Source: Paenibacillus sp. SZ31 (GTDB lineage: Bacteria; Bacillota; Bacilli; Paenibacillales; Paenibacillaceae). From it: a stretch of 64,000 nt of DNA. The notes below the pieces were generated by a model, which did no database searches, was not told where the DNA came from, and saw only the letters and a program-made list of their open reading frames with translations. The stretch is from NCBI RefSeq assembly GCF_012912005.1, contig NZ_JABBEA010000007.1:62001-126000 (forward strand), read 5' to 3'. Both the position numbers and the translations under genes were made by a program. The first letter of the stretch is position 1, and each line of letters starts with the position of its first letter. This document shows, in pieces, positions 34,764 to 44,258 of this stretch.

Positions 34764-35489
34764 TTAAATCTGGTTTTTTTCTTGCTGTGTCAGTCTGCGT
34801 CCACGAATATCAAAAGCAATCTTGCCGTCTGCCAATCCCCAGATCCGTGTGGCATGTTTCTCAGCAAGTTCAATAGGCAATACTGCAATAACCGTTGCAC
34901 GTTCTTCTTCACATAATTTGCGTAGCGTTTCCAGCACCGAATCCGCTGTGTGAGGATCAAGACCAATCACAGGTTCATCGGCCAGAACCACTTTGGCACC
35001 ATGAGCGAGCGCTCTTGCAATGGCCACACGTTGCTTCTCGCCACCACTCAGCTTCTCTGCAATCTGATGTGCTTTATCGAGTAATCCCAAGTTTTCGAGA
35101 TAATCCATCGCACCCATATAATCATCGGAACGTACCATACCGGTCACCATTCTCCATACGGGAGTCTGACCCGATCGTCCGATTAATACATTTTTAAGAG
35201 CTGTACGTCTAGGAAATAATTCTGGATTTTGTTCCAAGTATGCCCATTCCCGTTTGATTTTCCGTTTACCTGACCAGCCTTCTTTTAAAATCTCGGCACC
35301 ATCCACCGTAAACCGACCAGAATCCCATTTTTCCATCATGGCCAAACATTTGAGCAACATGCTTTTCCCACTACCGCTTGAGCCAACTACAGCAATCATC
35401 TCACCTTGTTGCATATCAAATCGAATATCCCGTAGAACGGGAACGCGGTCCACGCCAACGGATTTACTCAAGTTCTCTACTCTGATCAT
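34764..35489 (-). CDS. Orphan ABC transporter ATP-binding protein (PhnC-like)
   Basis: A 241-residue ATPase with Walker A VGSSGSGKSML (aa ~36-46), signature KLSGGEKQRVAIARAL and Walker B VVLADEPVIGLDP. The segment NVLIGRSGQTPVWRMVTGMV resembles PhnC, the phosphonate-import ATPase. No permease or binding-protein gene is near. The H-loop His is not obvious: the segment reads AVLPIELAEKHA rather than the usual TLHQ, so ATPase behaviour may be altered. It is first gene of the run leading into the FG-GAP lipoprotein, regulator and kinase. Confidence 0.85.
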   Translation of the reverse strand: MIRVENLSKSVGVDRVPVLRDIRFDMQQGEMIAVVGSSGSGKSMLLKCLAMMEKWDSGRFTVDGAEILKEGWSGKRKIKREWAYLEQNPELFPRRTALKNVLIGRSGQTPVWRMVTGMVRSDDYMGAMDYLENLGLLDKAHQIAEKLSGGEKQRVAIARALAHGAKVVLADEPVIGLDPHTADSVLETLRKLCEEERATVIAVLPIELAEKHATRIWGLADGKIAFDIRGRRLTQQEKNQI

Positions 35490-35572
35490 CGCGATGTCTC
35501 CTCTTGTCCATGTTTTTCCCTACCACTAGTGTACTCGGAAATGGACATCAATTTCCATGCGAACACCAGCTT

Positions 35573-36763
35573 CTATTTTAACACAGATTCGAACTCAGGT
35601 TTACGACGAAATAATATACCTGCCGCGCCGAAAAGAAGGTACATGATTCCCAGCAACGTAAACATGCTTCCAGGTGAAATCCAGTTGATCATCTGACCGC
35701 CCAGATTCGGTCCAATAATACTTCCAATCGTGAAATGAAAGGAAGCCACGACGTTGGCTGCAGGCAGCAATACTTTAGGCAAAATATCTGCGGCATAGGC
35801 AAGTCCCAGTGAGAAAAATGAACCGACCAGGCCACCTGCGATCGTTAACAATACAAGTGTCCACCAAAAATGCGTACCTGCGACTGGAACCAGCATGAAG
35901 ATGATTCCTCCGCTGATGCCCGCAAACATTAACACCTTCTTTCGCCCATATCGGTCACTCAACATACCCAGAGGCAATTGAAGGAACAACCCTCCAATTC
36001 CGATAAAAGGAAGCAACGAGGAAATCTGATTGGTATCGAATCCAATACGTAGACCATACACGGGGAAGTTACTATTCATACCCGCCTCCATATATCCGTA
36101 TAAGAGTGCTGGTAAAAGTGCATACCAAGCCCATGCCAGACTACGACGGAAGCGACGTTCCGGCAGTTGGCCATGCTCTGCTTTTTCCGGCTTCGTATCT
36201 GGAAGCTTCATTAATACCAGTATAAGCACTGCGGCAATACATACGAATAACACCCAGAAAGGCACTGCATCACCGAATCCAAGCAGCTTGATGCCCAGCG
36301 GACCAATGCTGAATCCCAGACCATAGGACATGCCATATAGCGATATGTAGCGTCCACGCTTTTCAGGTGCAGTAACGAGCAGCACCCAGAGCTGAGCCGC
36401 ATAATGAAGTGCGCTGTCTCCTATTCCAACGACCAGACGCAAAATGAACCATATTTTAATATCTGGTAAGTACGGAAACAATATTAAAGGGACCATGACC
36501 AATATCAGGCCACCCACAATCAGCTTTTTGAACCCGAGTGCTCCCAATAGTCGCTCCGCAACTAAAGTCATGGCAAAAGAGCCAATGTACAACGCGGCGG
36601 CATTTAAGCCGTTTAAACCTGGTGAAACCCCTTTTTGCTCCAAAAAAATCGAAAGCACAGGCAGCAGAAGCCCCTGACTAATTCCCGCTACCACAATAAC
36701 CATAATCAAAATCAGATAATTGGCTGTCGAGTGTGATAGTTTGGGGCGAGTAATCGATGACAC
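35573..36763 (-). CDS. MFS transporter
   Basis: A 396-residue protein with about twelve helices. The family loop motifs are present, GMLSDRYGRKK between helices 8 and 9 (usually 2-3), and the antiporter-like region RLVVGIGDSALHYAAQLWVL. The substrate is unknown; drug or sugar efflux is likely from this group. GTG 36763 is chosen because AGGAGG lies 9 bases upstream; the open frame extends further but lacks a ribosome site. It is divergent from the ArsR-type gene, with a MITE-like repeat between them. Confidence 0.85.
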   Translation of the reverse strand: MSSITRPKLSHSTANYLILIMVIVVAGISQGLLLPVLSIFLEQKGVSPGLNGLNAAALYIGSFAMTLVAERLLGALGFKKLIVGGLILVMVPLILFPYLPDIKIWFILRLVVGIGDSALHYAAQLWVLLVTAPEKRGRYISLYGMSYGLGFSIGPLGIKLLGFGDAVPFWVLFVCIAAVLILVLMKLPDTKPEKAEHGQLPERRFRRSLAWAWYALLPALLYGYMEAGMNSNFPVYGLRIGFDTNQISSLLPFIGIGGLFLQLPLGMLSDRYGRKKVLMFAGISGGIIFMLVPVAGTHFWWTLVLLTIAGGLVGSFFSLGLAYAADILPKVLLPAANVVASFHFTIGSIIGPNLGGQMINWISPGSMFTLLGIMYLLFGAAGILFRRKPEFESVLK

Positions 36764-36916
36764 GAATTCATTCCTCCTGCGAGCACACAAAGAAAAATCG
36801 CCATCGCTGACGACTTTCGTATGGTATACATATGGTTTTGAACTGCTATTCATGGATCAGGGCTTTGCCCCGGACTTGAACATTATAGTGGACAACGCCC
36901 TGCAAAACAAGCCATA

Positions 36917-37100
36917 ATAGAGGTTGTTCAAAAAGTTCACTTTTGATTACGAATCATGCCTAGTGGCATCATCAGCTTCGAAGATGAAATTCAGCCGAAA
37001 TGTCCGTTGCTCACGTAGTTTTTATACGCTCCGCTACTCCATTTCTATCTTCATTCCATCTTCTTGGTACTGAAAACCAGACTTTTTGAACACGCACTAA
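36917..37100. repeat. MITE-like repeat, copy 2 (inverted relative to copy 1)
   Basis: Its reverse complement matches 24131-24310 along the whole length with scattered differences; the ends ATAGAGGTTGTTCAAAA and TTTTGAACACGCAC correspond to the copy 1 ends. No coding capacity. It ends 54 bases before the ArsR-type gene start. The surrounding bases 36781-36916 hold no recognisable gene. Confidence 0.8.
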
Positions 37101-37154
37101 TCGTACTTAAGTCGCTGCGTACATTTAGATGTGACGGGAGGATTCTGCAACATT

Positions 37155-38075
37155 ATGGCTTATCATGTTAAAATTGATGTTTCACCGATATATGAAATGC
37201 TCAACAGCTTTCTGGTTTATGTCACGAAAAAATGGATTCAGCATCTGGATATTGGTCCTGAATGGATTCTGGAAGTGGAAGGTAAACTAAGTTCCAATGT
37301 CCGAGCTGCGCTCGCACCTGCTGCCACTTGGCCCTTTGATGATTTTGATGTCTTGTTTGCATGGGCAGCATATCAAAATGATACATCGGAGAATCGTGAT
37401 TTTCTGGACATGCTTGCCGGAATGACAGCGGAAGACCTATATGCACGGGTCTCTCCACTTTTGCCCGCTCTTACAATAGAAGAATCTACGCGTATTCGGA
37501 ACAGTTATGTCCCATTATTGCGACTATGGGATCAACACTACTGTCAGAATATGAGTGAAGATCAGCGCGTATGGCTAGAAGAAGATGCCGAAGAAAAACG
37601 CATTTTGCTTGATAAAATGGGACCCGAACTGCTTATTGAATATGCTACAGCCGGCGTTCTTGTTGAACCGATGCCTGGACTGAACGAAGTCATCCTCTTC
37701 CCCACAGTGCACAATCGTCCTATTAATATGTACTGCTTCTATGAGGGTATGATGATCATTCAGTATCCCGTAGATGTCCCCGAAGAGAATGAAGACCAGC
37801 CGCCAACATGCCTTTTACGTTTCACCCACGCACTGGCTGATCCCGAAAGACTTCGTCTGCTTCGTTACGTATCGGATGAACCCAAATCCCTCGCTGAGAT
37901 GTGTGAAGAATTGGGTAAAGACGAAGACACGGTCAAAGACCAGGTGATGGCGCTACGTATCGCTGGCCTGCTACGAACTCATTTGCTCGGAAGTAACCGT
38001 AAAGAGAAATACAGTATTCGACCGGATGGCGTATCTGAATTGAATATGTTCCTTGAATCTTATATTCGCATATAA
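37155..38075 (+). CDS. ArsR-family winged-helix regulator with a long N-terminal domain
   Basis: A 306-residue protein. The C-terminal part (LLRFTHALADPERLRLLRYVSDEPKSLAEMCEELGKDEDTVKDQVMALRIAGLLRTH, aa ~225-281) is an ArsR-like winged helix. The N-terminal 200 or so residues are a conserved ligand- or partner-binding region of the type seen in long ArsR proteins; no metal-binding cysteine pair is evident. ATG 37155 is preceded by GGGAGG at 14 bases, which is long. It is followed after 49 bases by a HAD phosphatase gene, probably one operon. Confidence 0.75.
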   Translation: MAYHVKIDVSPIYEMLNSFLVYVTKKWIQHLDIGPEWILEVEGKLSSNVRAALAPAATWPFDDFDVLFAWAAYQNDTSENRDFLDMLAGMTAEDLYARVSPLLPALTIEESTRIRNSYVPLLRLWDQHYCQNMSEDQRVWLEEDAEEKRILLDKMGPELLIEYATAGVLVEPMPGLNEVILFPTVHNRPINMYCFYEGMMIIQYPVDVPEENEDQPPTCLLRFTHALADPERLRLLRYVSDEPKSLAEMCEELGKDEDTVKDQVMALRIAGLLRTHLLGSNRKEKYSIRPDGVSELNMFLESYIRI

Positions 38076-38124
38076 TTTAGTTGAACCATTGTGGAGTTAC
38101 TGGCTACAAGGAGTGAGTTAGAAC

Positions 38125-38889
38125 ATGAAAATAATGAAGCAACATATTTTGTTTGACCTTGATGATACACTCGTATATTGTAACAAGTATTTTAACCTGA
38201 TTTTGGGGGAATTCTTCGAGAATATGCAGGAGTGGTTTGATGGACATTCTCTGACAACGCAAGAGATTCGCGAAAAACAGCTGGAGATTGATGTAACTGG
38301 AGTGAACAAGCTTGGATTTGCAAGTCATCATTTCCCGCAATCCCTGATTGATACCTATCGTTACTTCTCCGGCAAGTTCGCGAGATTAACTTCTCCCAGA
38401 GAAGAGTCCTATCTGAGCAAGTTGGGCATGAGTGTGTACGATCAGGAGGTTGAACCCTACCCTCATATGGTTGAAACGCTTGAGAACCTTAAAGTAGCTG
38501 GACATTCCCTCTACTTATATACGGGCGGCGAAACCGTGATCCAACAGCGAAAGATTGATCAGATGAAGCTCTCAGCTTATTTTGATGATCGGATCTATAT
38601 CCGACAACACAAAAACATCGAGGCACTGGAAGGCATTCTGTCTAACGGTCCGTTTGATCGTCGTACAACATGGATGATCGGCAACTCACTACGGACAGAC
38701 ATTATGCCCGCGGTAAAAGCCGGAATTCACAGCATATATATCAAACAACCGAATGAATGGCAATATAACATCGTAGAACTTCAGCCTAATCCGGAAACAT
38801 CGATGTATACCATCACTGCACTGGAAGAGGTACCGAAGGTCATACACGAAAATATACAACAGCAGCAACAGAAAAGGACCCTTGGTTAA
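38125..38889 (+). CDS. HAD-superfamily hydrolase
   Basis: A 254-residue phosphatase-like enzyme. Motif I is FDLDDTLVY (nucleophile Asp and acid/base Asp), motif II is LYTGGE, and the motif III/IV area reads WMIGNSLRTDIMPAVKAGIHSIYI. The cap lies between motifs I and II, giving subclass I. The substrate is unknown. The ATG follows GGAGTGAGTTAGAAC. The C-terminal QQQQQKRTLG overlaps a terminator hairpin. Confidence 0.85.
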   Translation: MKIMKQHILFDLDDTLVYCNKYFNLILGEFFENMQEWFDGHSLTTQEIREKQLEIDVTGVNKLGFASHHFPQSLIDTYRYFSGKFARLTSPREESYLSKLGMSVYDQEVEPYPHMVETLENLKVAGHSLYLYTGGETVIQQRKIDQMKLSAYFDDRIYIRQHKNIEALEGILSNGPFDRRTTWMIGNSLRTDIMPAVKAGIHSIYIKQPNEWQYNIVELQPNPETSMYTITALEEVPKVIHENIQQQQQKRTLG

Positions 38890-38902
38890 GGGTCCTTTTG
38901 CT
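38871..38902 (+). terminator. Terminator overlapping the end of the HAD gene
   Basis: AAAAGGACCC and GGGTCCTTTT surround TTGGTTAA, which contains the stop codon; TTTTGC follows. Confidence 0.85.
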
Positions 38903-38924
38903 TTATGTTAACTGTTAACTAAGA

Positions 38925-41264
38925 TCAAGCATCCTGCTTCTCGCCAGATAACTTGCCTGTTACTACGTCCTGCAAAATAATACGAGCTTTCACCGTACTT
39001 CCGTCTTTTCGTTTGAAAGACAGCACTTGCGTACTCCCCTTCTCAATCAGCGATTTTAACATCGTACTGGTAATTTTTTTGCCCGCATACTCTTTCCAGA
39101 CCACAAATGAGCAGCCTTCCTTGAAACGAGAACATCCATAGCCCTTCTTGCCCTCTATGATCTGGCCTGTGCATCCGGGAGAAGGACAAGGTGCCAGTAA
39201 CTCTCTCACTCCGGATGGACTCGCAGTTGAGGATGGCGCCTTGGTTATCGCGCTTTTCCCACTGCCAGATCTGGACGAAGATACCGAAGTCTGACGGGAC
39301 GTTTTTACACTTGAACCGCTACCAGCTGTCTTGGCAGATGTCCTCGTATTGCCAGCCTGGGTTCTGGCTCCCTTGCCTTTTCCCCTACCTGCACGCGAAT
39401 CTTCTCCAAAAGCATCTGCTGGAGCCGGAGCTTGTACACGCACTTTCTCAATGATGGACAAGGTGAATTTCTTGACGTTCTCCATGAACTTGTCCTGACC
39501 CGCCTCACCTTTGGAAATCTGATATAACCTTCTTTCCCATTGTCCGGTCATCTCAGGTGAAGTTAACAGATCTACGCCCGCGCGGCGAATCAATTCAATC
39601 GCGGTTCTGCCTTTGAGCGTTAACTGCATTTTCTTCCCTAGCAGCGTAATGTAACCTACGTTTTTGAGGCGTTCAATCGTAGCCGCACGTGTAGCCGGAG
39701 TACCCAGACCACTATCTTTCATTGCATCTCGCAGCTCTTCATTCTCGATCTGCTTGCCTGCACTTTCCATCGCTTTCAGCAATGTTCCTTCGGTATAACT
39801 TTTGGGAGGCTGGGTCGCCTTCTCCTTGAACTCACTCTTCGTACATTGAACAGGCAAGTCAGGTTGTACAGCAAAAGCCTTGTCCGTCCACTCTTCAGCT
39901 TCCTCATCCTCATTGCCGTTTTTCTTGGTCTTCTTCTTGCCTGCACCGCCCTGTTCCTGATCTCCAGAACCGAGGACCACTTTCCATCCAAGGGACAACA
40001 GCTCTTTGACAGATGTCTTAAACTGATGTTTCTCCACTTCGGTGAGCACCGTATGCTGTTTATACTCCGCCGGAGAATAAAAGTGGGACAAGAACCGTCT
40101 TACAATCAAGTCATAAATGTTCTGTTCATCCTTGGATAAGGTACCCGGTCGCTTCAATGTAGGCAAGATCGCATGGTGATCTTCAACCCTGCTCGGATTA
40201 CATACCCCTTTATTATTCTTATGAACAAGCTCCGGCTTGGCCCCTTGCGCAAGCTCACTATAGGTACCGTTCTTGAGCAGGTTCAGCGTTTTGTGCATAC
40301 CTTCGATATTCTGTTCTGTAACATAGTTGGAGTTCGTCCGCGGATACGAAATTACCTTGTGTCTTTCATACAAGGCCTGCGCAATATCCAGTGTTTTTTT
40401 GGCACCGTATCCGAACTTGGCATTGGCCTCACGCTGTAGTAGGGTCAGGTCGTACAAACGATACGGATACTCCTTCGTCTGCTTTGCTTCGTATTTAGTG
40501 ATCTGTCCTGTCTTGCCTTTCACACTGGCTGCAATGGCCTCCGCTGCCTCGGCATCGGTCAGCTTGTCGCCTTGACGCAGCCCCCGATACTCGACACCTT
40601 CCTGCCGAAACCAGGCGGCCACTTCATAAAAGGTTTGCGACTGGAATGCTTCAATCTCGATTTCCCGATCATAGATTAGCGCCAGTACTGGCGTCTGCAC
40701 ACGGCCTACAGACAACAATGCATTATGGCGGGTTGTAAACGCCCGTGAGGCATTCATACCGATCAGCCAATCGGCTTCACTTCTGGCGCGAGCTGCATGG
40801 GTTAAATTTTCAAATTCAGAGGCATCCTTCAGACCATCAAAACCACGTCTAATGCTCTCTGCCGTCAAATCCGATATCCATAGACGCTTTACAGGCTGAC
40901 GCAGCTTCAGTTGCTGTTGAATGAGGGCGAAGATGTACTGTCCTTCTCTCCCTGCATCGCAAGCATTAACGATCGCTGAAGCCCGTTTTGCCAGTTCTCT
41001 AATCATTTTGAGCTGATCTTTCGTTCTCGGATTGGGTACAATCTTGAACTGATCGGGTATGATCGGCAGGTCCGCTATGTTCCAGCGCTTGTACTTCGTA
41101 TCATAGGCATCCGGTTCAGCCAGTCCAAGCAAATGCCCAATCGCCCAAGTGATGATGTAATGCTCACCTTCCAGATACGTACGATTGTTCTTGGCCTTTG
41201 GTTCTATGACGGCGGCAATGGTTCGACCCATGTCGGGTTTTTCCGCTATAACCAGTGTCTTCAT
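38925..41264 (-). CDS. topB: DNA topoisomerase III (TopB)
   Basis: A 779-residue type IA topoisomerase. The Toprim domain opens with LVIAEKPDMGRTIA and has NACDAGREGQYIF; the 5'-phosphotyrosine nucleophile is in KVISYPRTNSNYV (aa ~320). A basic Lys/Glu insertion (GGAGKKKTKKNGNEDEEAEE) interrupts the core near 460. After about residue 640 comes a Gly/Ser/Arg/Thr-rich flexible linker, then a zinc-finger-like APCPSPGCTGQIIEGKKGYGCSRFKEGCSFVVW segment. It is of the DNA-decatenating topoisomerase III class and stands alone between terminators. Confidence 0.93.
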   Translation of the reverse strand: MKTLVIAEKPDMGRTIAAVIEPKAKNNRTYLEGEHYIITWAIGHLLGLAEPDAYDTKYKRWNIADLPIIPDQFKIVPNPRTKDQLKMIRELAKRASAIVNACDAGREGQYIFALIQQQLKLRQPVKRLWISDLTAESIRRGFDGLKDASEFENLTHAARARSEADWLIGMNASRAFTTRHNALLSVGRVQTPVLALIYDREIEIEAFQSQTFYEVAAWFRQEGVEYRGLRQGDKLTDAEAAEAIAASVKGKTGQITKYEAKQTKEYPYRLYDLTLLQREANAKFGYGAKKTLDIAQALYERHKVISYPRTNSNYVTEQNIEGMHKTLNLLKNGTYSELAQGAKPELVHKNNKGVCNPSRVEDHHAILPTLKRPGTLSKDEQNIYDLIVRRFLSHFYSPAEYKQHTVLTEVEKHQFKTSVKELLSLGWKVVLGSGDQEQGGAGKKKTKKNGNEDEEAEEWTDKAFAVQPDLPVQCTKSEFKEKATQPPKSYTEGTLLKAMESAGKQIENEELRDAMKDSGLGTPATRAATIERLKNVGYITLLGKKMQLTLKGRTAIELIRRAGVDLLTSPEMTGQWERRLYQISKGEAGQDKFMENVKKFTLSIIEKVRVQAPAPADAFGEDSRAGRGKGKGARTQAGNTRTSAKTAGSGSSVKTSRQTSVSSSRSGSGKSAITKAPSSTASPSGVRELLAPCPSPGCTGQIIEGKKGYGCSRFKEGCSFVVWKEYAGKKITSTMLKSLIEKGSTQVLSFKRKDGSTVKARIILQDVVTGKLSGEKQDA

Positions 41265-41302
41265 CCGTCCATCTCTCCTCCTTCACCGTCCGCATGACGG
41301 CA

Positions 41303-41337
41303 AAAAGGGGCCTTCCGTCGACGGAAGCCCCTTGCTT
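41303..41337 (-). terminator. Terminator after fur
   Basis: Minus-strand AAGGGGCTTCCG and CGGAAGGCCCCTT surround TCGA and run into TTTTTG, about 55 bases after the fur stop. Confidence 0.9.
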
Positions 41338-41389
41338 CTAATACTCATTATATCAGATTTTGAATTCGGGAGCACCCTCCCGAAATGAA

Positions 41390-41881
41390 TTATCCTGCTG
41401 CCTGTTCTTTCAGTACATGCTTTTGTCTGCACTCTTTGCATACACCTTGGAAATCCAGACGATGATCTGTAACTGCAAAGCCATACTGACGCTCAATTTG
41501 TTGTTCCAAACGAAGCAGCCCATCTTCCATAATTTCTTCTACTTTGCCACATTCTGTACAGATCAAGTGATGGTGATGATGGGAGCCATCCGTACTTCGC
41601 AGATCGAAGCGCGCAGCACCGTCGCCAAAGTTAATCTTTTCAACGACCTGAAGGTCACTCAGCAATTCAAGAGTTCGGTATACGGTAGCCAATCCAATCT
41701 CAGGGAACTGCTCCTTAACCAGAAGAAACACTTCCTCTGCGCTAAAATGATCCTTCTCATGTTCAAGCAATACACGTACAGTAACTTCTCGTTGTTGAGT
41801 TAACTTATATCCTTTTTCAACCAATTGATTTTTAATGTGAAATATCTGTTCTGAAATGGACTTGTCCCGGTTACTTGCCAT
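41390..41881 (-). CDS. fur: Ferric uptake regulator Fur
   Basis: A 163-residue Fur-family repressor. The winged helix has KLTQQREVTVRVLLEHEKDHFSAEEVFLLVKEQFPEIGLATVYRTLELL; the metal domain has HHHHHLICTECGKVEEI and CKECRQKH (two CxxC pairs). The segment order and INFGDGAARFDLR closely resemble B. subtilis Fur rather than PerR or Zur. ATG 41881 has GGAGGTG upstream; the longer open frame includes the promoter and Fur-box region. It should repress iron uptake genes when loaded with iron. Confidence 0.92.
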   Translation of the reverse strand: MASNRDKSISEQIFHIKNQLVEKGYKLTQQREVTVRVLLEHEKDHFSAEEVFLLVKEQFPEIGLATVYRTLELLSDLQVVEKINFGDGAARFDLRSTDGSHHHHHLICTECGKVEEIMEDGLLRLEQQIERQYGFAVTDHRLDFQGVCKECRQKHVLKEQAAG

Positions 41882-41954
41882 AGCAGGTCGCACCTCCGGT
41901 TTATATTCATTAGATTTTACTTTTATCGTACTGATTGTTGGTTTCAGTGAATCC

Positions 41955-41980
41955 TTATTTATAATCATTATAATATAATA
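41955..41980 (-). promoter_or_regulatory. Possible Fur box upstream of fur
   Basis: On the minus strand TATAATGATTATAAATAAG resembles the Fur box consensus GATAATGATTATCATTATC at most positions in its first two-thirds. Autoregulation of fur is common. The region is AT-rich, so chance similarity is possible. Confidence 0.4.
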
Positions 41981-42059
41981 ATAAATCTTTATCACTCAAA
42001 AAGCAATGCTATTGCTCACACTTGCGTGAAAGATGTAGTCTTTTCTAATCAAAGACAAC

Positions 42060-42092
42060 AAACAACCCCCGCTGAACGCGAGGGTTGTCACT
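42060..42092 (-). terminator. Terminator after gltD
   Basis: Minus-strand ACAACCCTCGC and GCGGGGGTTGT surround GTTCA and are followed by TTGTTGTCTTT. Confidence 0.75.
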
Positions 42093-42154
42093 TATATCTA
42101 ATCTATACTTTTACTTGTTTAGTATTCATGTAAATCCGTTCTTGTTGTAGAACG

Positions 42155-43642
42155 TTACACCAGAACCGTAGCACCCATCAAGTATTTGTCCACTTCACGA
42201 GCAGCCTCACGGCCTTCATTAATCGCCCATACAACCAAGCTTTGGCCACGACGCATGTCACCTGCTGCAAATACTTTATCCACATTAGTATTGTATTTGC
42301 CATAACGTGCCTTAACGTTCGTGCGACGATCTGTTGCAAGTCCCAGTTGCTCTACCAACGTTTGTTCCGGTCCATCAAAACCAATCGCAATCATGGCCAT
42401 TTGAGCCGGGAATACACGCTCCGTACCTGGAATCGGCTGATAAATCTTGCGACCTGTCTCATCCACAATACGCTCAATCTGCACCGTATGCAATTCTTTG
42501 AGGTTACCCTCATCGTCTCCGACAAATTTGGTTGTCATGATTGAGAATTCACGCGGATCTTGACCAAACAACGCTTTGGCTTCCTCTTGTGCATAATCAA
42601 GTGTATACACATTCGGGAATTGCGGCCAAGGGTTGTTAATGCGATCACGCTCCATCGGAGCTTGTGTATGCGTACCGAATTGTGTAACAGTACGACAACC
42701 ATGACGCAGCGATGTAGCTACACAGTCAGATCCTGTATCACCGCCACCAATGACGATAATGTCTTTTTCCTTAGCGGACAGATATTGGCCGTCTTCCAGA
42801 TTGGAGTCCAGATAGCTCTTAATGCTGCCGTTCAGGAAATCCATGGCGTAATGAACGCCTTTCAAGTCGCTACCTTCAATGTTGAATTCACGTGGTTTGG
42901 TTGCACCACCGCACAATACAACAGCGTCATAATCATCTACCAGTTGTTGTGCTGCAATATCTTTACCGATCTCGGTGTTCGTGATGAATTGGACACCTTC
43001 TGCTTCAAGCAGATCAACACGACGTTGAACTACATTTTTATCCAATTTCATCGTCGGGATACCATACATCAGCAATCCACCGACACGGTCCGAACGCTCA
43101 TACACGGTTACCGAGTGTCCTGCTTTATTCAACTGAGCCGCAGTAGCCAATCCCGCTGGACCTGAGCCTACGACAGCTACACGTTTACCCGTACGTTTTT
43201 CAGGAGGTTGGGGAACCACCCATCCTTCTTCGAAACCTTTTTCAATAATAGCTTCTTCAATGGTTTTGATGGTTACAGGCTGACCGATTAAGCCAACTGT
43301 ACAAGATCCTTCACAAGGAGCAGGACAGACGCGACCTGTAAATTCCGGGAAATTATTCGTTTTGTGGAGGCGCTCAAGTGCTTCTCTCCACAGTCCGCGA
43401 TATACAAGATTATTCCATTCTGGAATCAGGTTATGCACGGGGCAACCTGACGTGCCGCCAATCATATCTATACCTGTATGGCAATACGGGGTACCACAAT
43501 CCATGCATCGTGCACCTTGTGTTCTGAGCTCTTCTTCTGCCATATGTTTATGAAACTCTTCCCAATCTTTAATCCGTTCCGCTGGCTCTCGATCCGCTGG
43601 CAGTTGACGTTTGTATTCCATAAATCCAGTAGGTGTAGACAT
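42155..43642 (-). CDS. gltD: Glutamate synthase small subunit GltD
   Basis: A 495-residue NADPH-dependent reductase subunit. The N-terminal iron-sulfur region carries [21 protein letters not shown] and [12 protein letters not shown]. Then the FAD site [28 protein letters not shown] and the NADPH site [20 protein letters not shown] follow, with [15 protein letters not shown] near the end. It feeds electrons to GltB for glutamate formation. No gltB lies beside it, so either it is elsewhere or this acts as a stand-alone GltD-like reductase. The ATG has GGGGGAAAAC upstream. Confidence 0.92.
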   Translation of the reverse strand: MSTPTGFMEYKRQLPADREPAERIKDWEEFHKHMAEEELRTQGARCMDCGTPYCHTGIDMIGGTSGCPVHNLIPEWNNLVYRGLWREALERLHKTNNFPEFTGRVCPAPCEGSCTVGLIGQPVTIKTIEEAIIEKGFEEGWVVPQPPEKRTGKRVAVVGSGPAGLATAAQLNKAGHSVTVYERSDRVGGLLMYGIPTMKLDKNVVQRRVDLLEAEGVQFITNTEIGKDIAAQQLVDDYDAVVLCGGATKPREFNIEGSDLKGVHYAMDFLNGSIKSYLDSNLEDGQYLSAKEKDIIVIGGGDTGSDCVATSLRHGCRTVTQFGTHTQAPMERDRINNPWPQFPNVYTLDYAQEEAKALFGQDPREFSIMTTKFVGDDEGNLKELHTVQIERIVDETGRKIYQPIPGTERVFPAQMAMIAIGFDGPEQTLVEQLGLATDRRTNVKARYGKYNTNVDKVFAAGDMRRGQSLVVWAINEGREAAREVDKYLMGATVLV

Positions 43643-44158
43643 CTTACGTTTTCCCCCATCCGTTCTTGTCTTAATCCCTTCATGTGCATGGTTCTATATG
43701 AAATGGATTACTCATTACTTGAGTTTTTGTCTATTGTATCACAAAATCTTCTCGAAGATATTTCAATTATAGTAGCATTTCCTGTACTGAATATTAAATG
43801 GATTATCCGCATAATTATTTGTATTTTATACATCATATCTTTCAAGTCTACCTATGGTCAATACCCTTATTTTGGTGTTAAATACGATTTTGAACTGCGA
43901 AATTTGGTGTTTGATAGAGAGACAAAAGGTCGAAACGTTATGTAAATGTCAGATAATTTGTCATCAAATTCAACATATTTTGCTATAAATAGTTCTCATT
44001 TCCGAATATTAGCTCTATTTTAGGGCTTCACAACGTTAAAACCTCAAAACTTTTACACTTTTTTACTCTTATATGCTAGGTCGTATGTATAATATACATA
44101 CGCATCATTTATTCATGTTATATTAATGTAATATGTCTTCCGCTCTAAACGAGTGACT
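43643..44158. other. Non-coding region upstream of gltD with a 21-base palindrome
   Basis: About 515 AT-rich bases without a credible gene. A perfect 21-base palindrome lies at 44082-44102: arms CGTATGTATA and TATACATACG about a central A. An imperfect palindrome follows at 44114-44135. TGTCA-N7-TGTCA at 43947-43963 is one base from the TnrA/GlnR consensus TGTNA-N7-TNACA and would suit nitrogen control of gltD. An extended -10 (TGATACAAT) lies near 43736 on the minus strand. None of these is confirmed. Confidence 0.5.
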
Positions 44159-44159
44159 C

Positions 44160-44215
44160 ATTTTTTTTTTAAAGAAAAGACGCTGTTCACGAATAATTCG
44201 CAATCAGCGCCTCTC
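44160..44215 (-). terminator. Terminator after dfrA
   Basis: Minus-strand GGCGCTG and CAGCGTC with inner GCGAAT/ATTCGTG pairing run into TTTTCTTT, about 45 bases after the dfrA stop. Confidence 0.7.
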
Positions 44216-44258
44216 ATCATACAAACACGGACGAAGTCAGGATTCTCTTATGCAACAT

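Noticed and set aside
43478..43945. 155-codon + strand frame upstream of gltD
   Set aside because: It starts inside gltD in antisense, has no ribosome site, and its hydrophobic stretch comes from AT-rich DNA.
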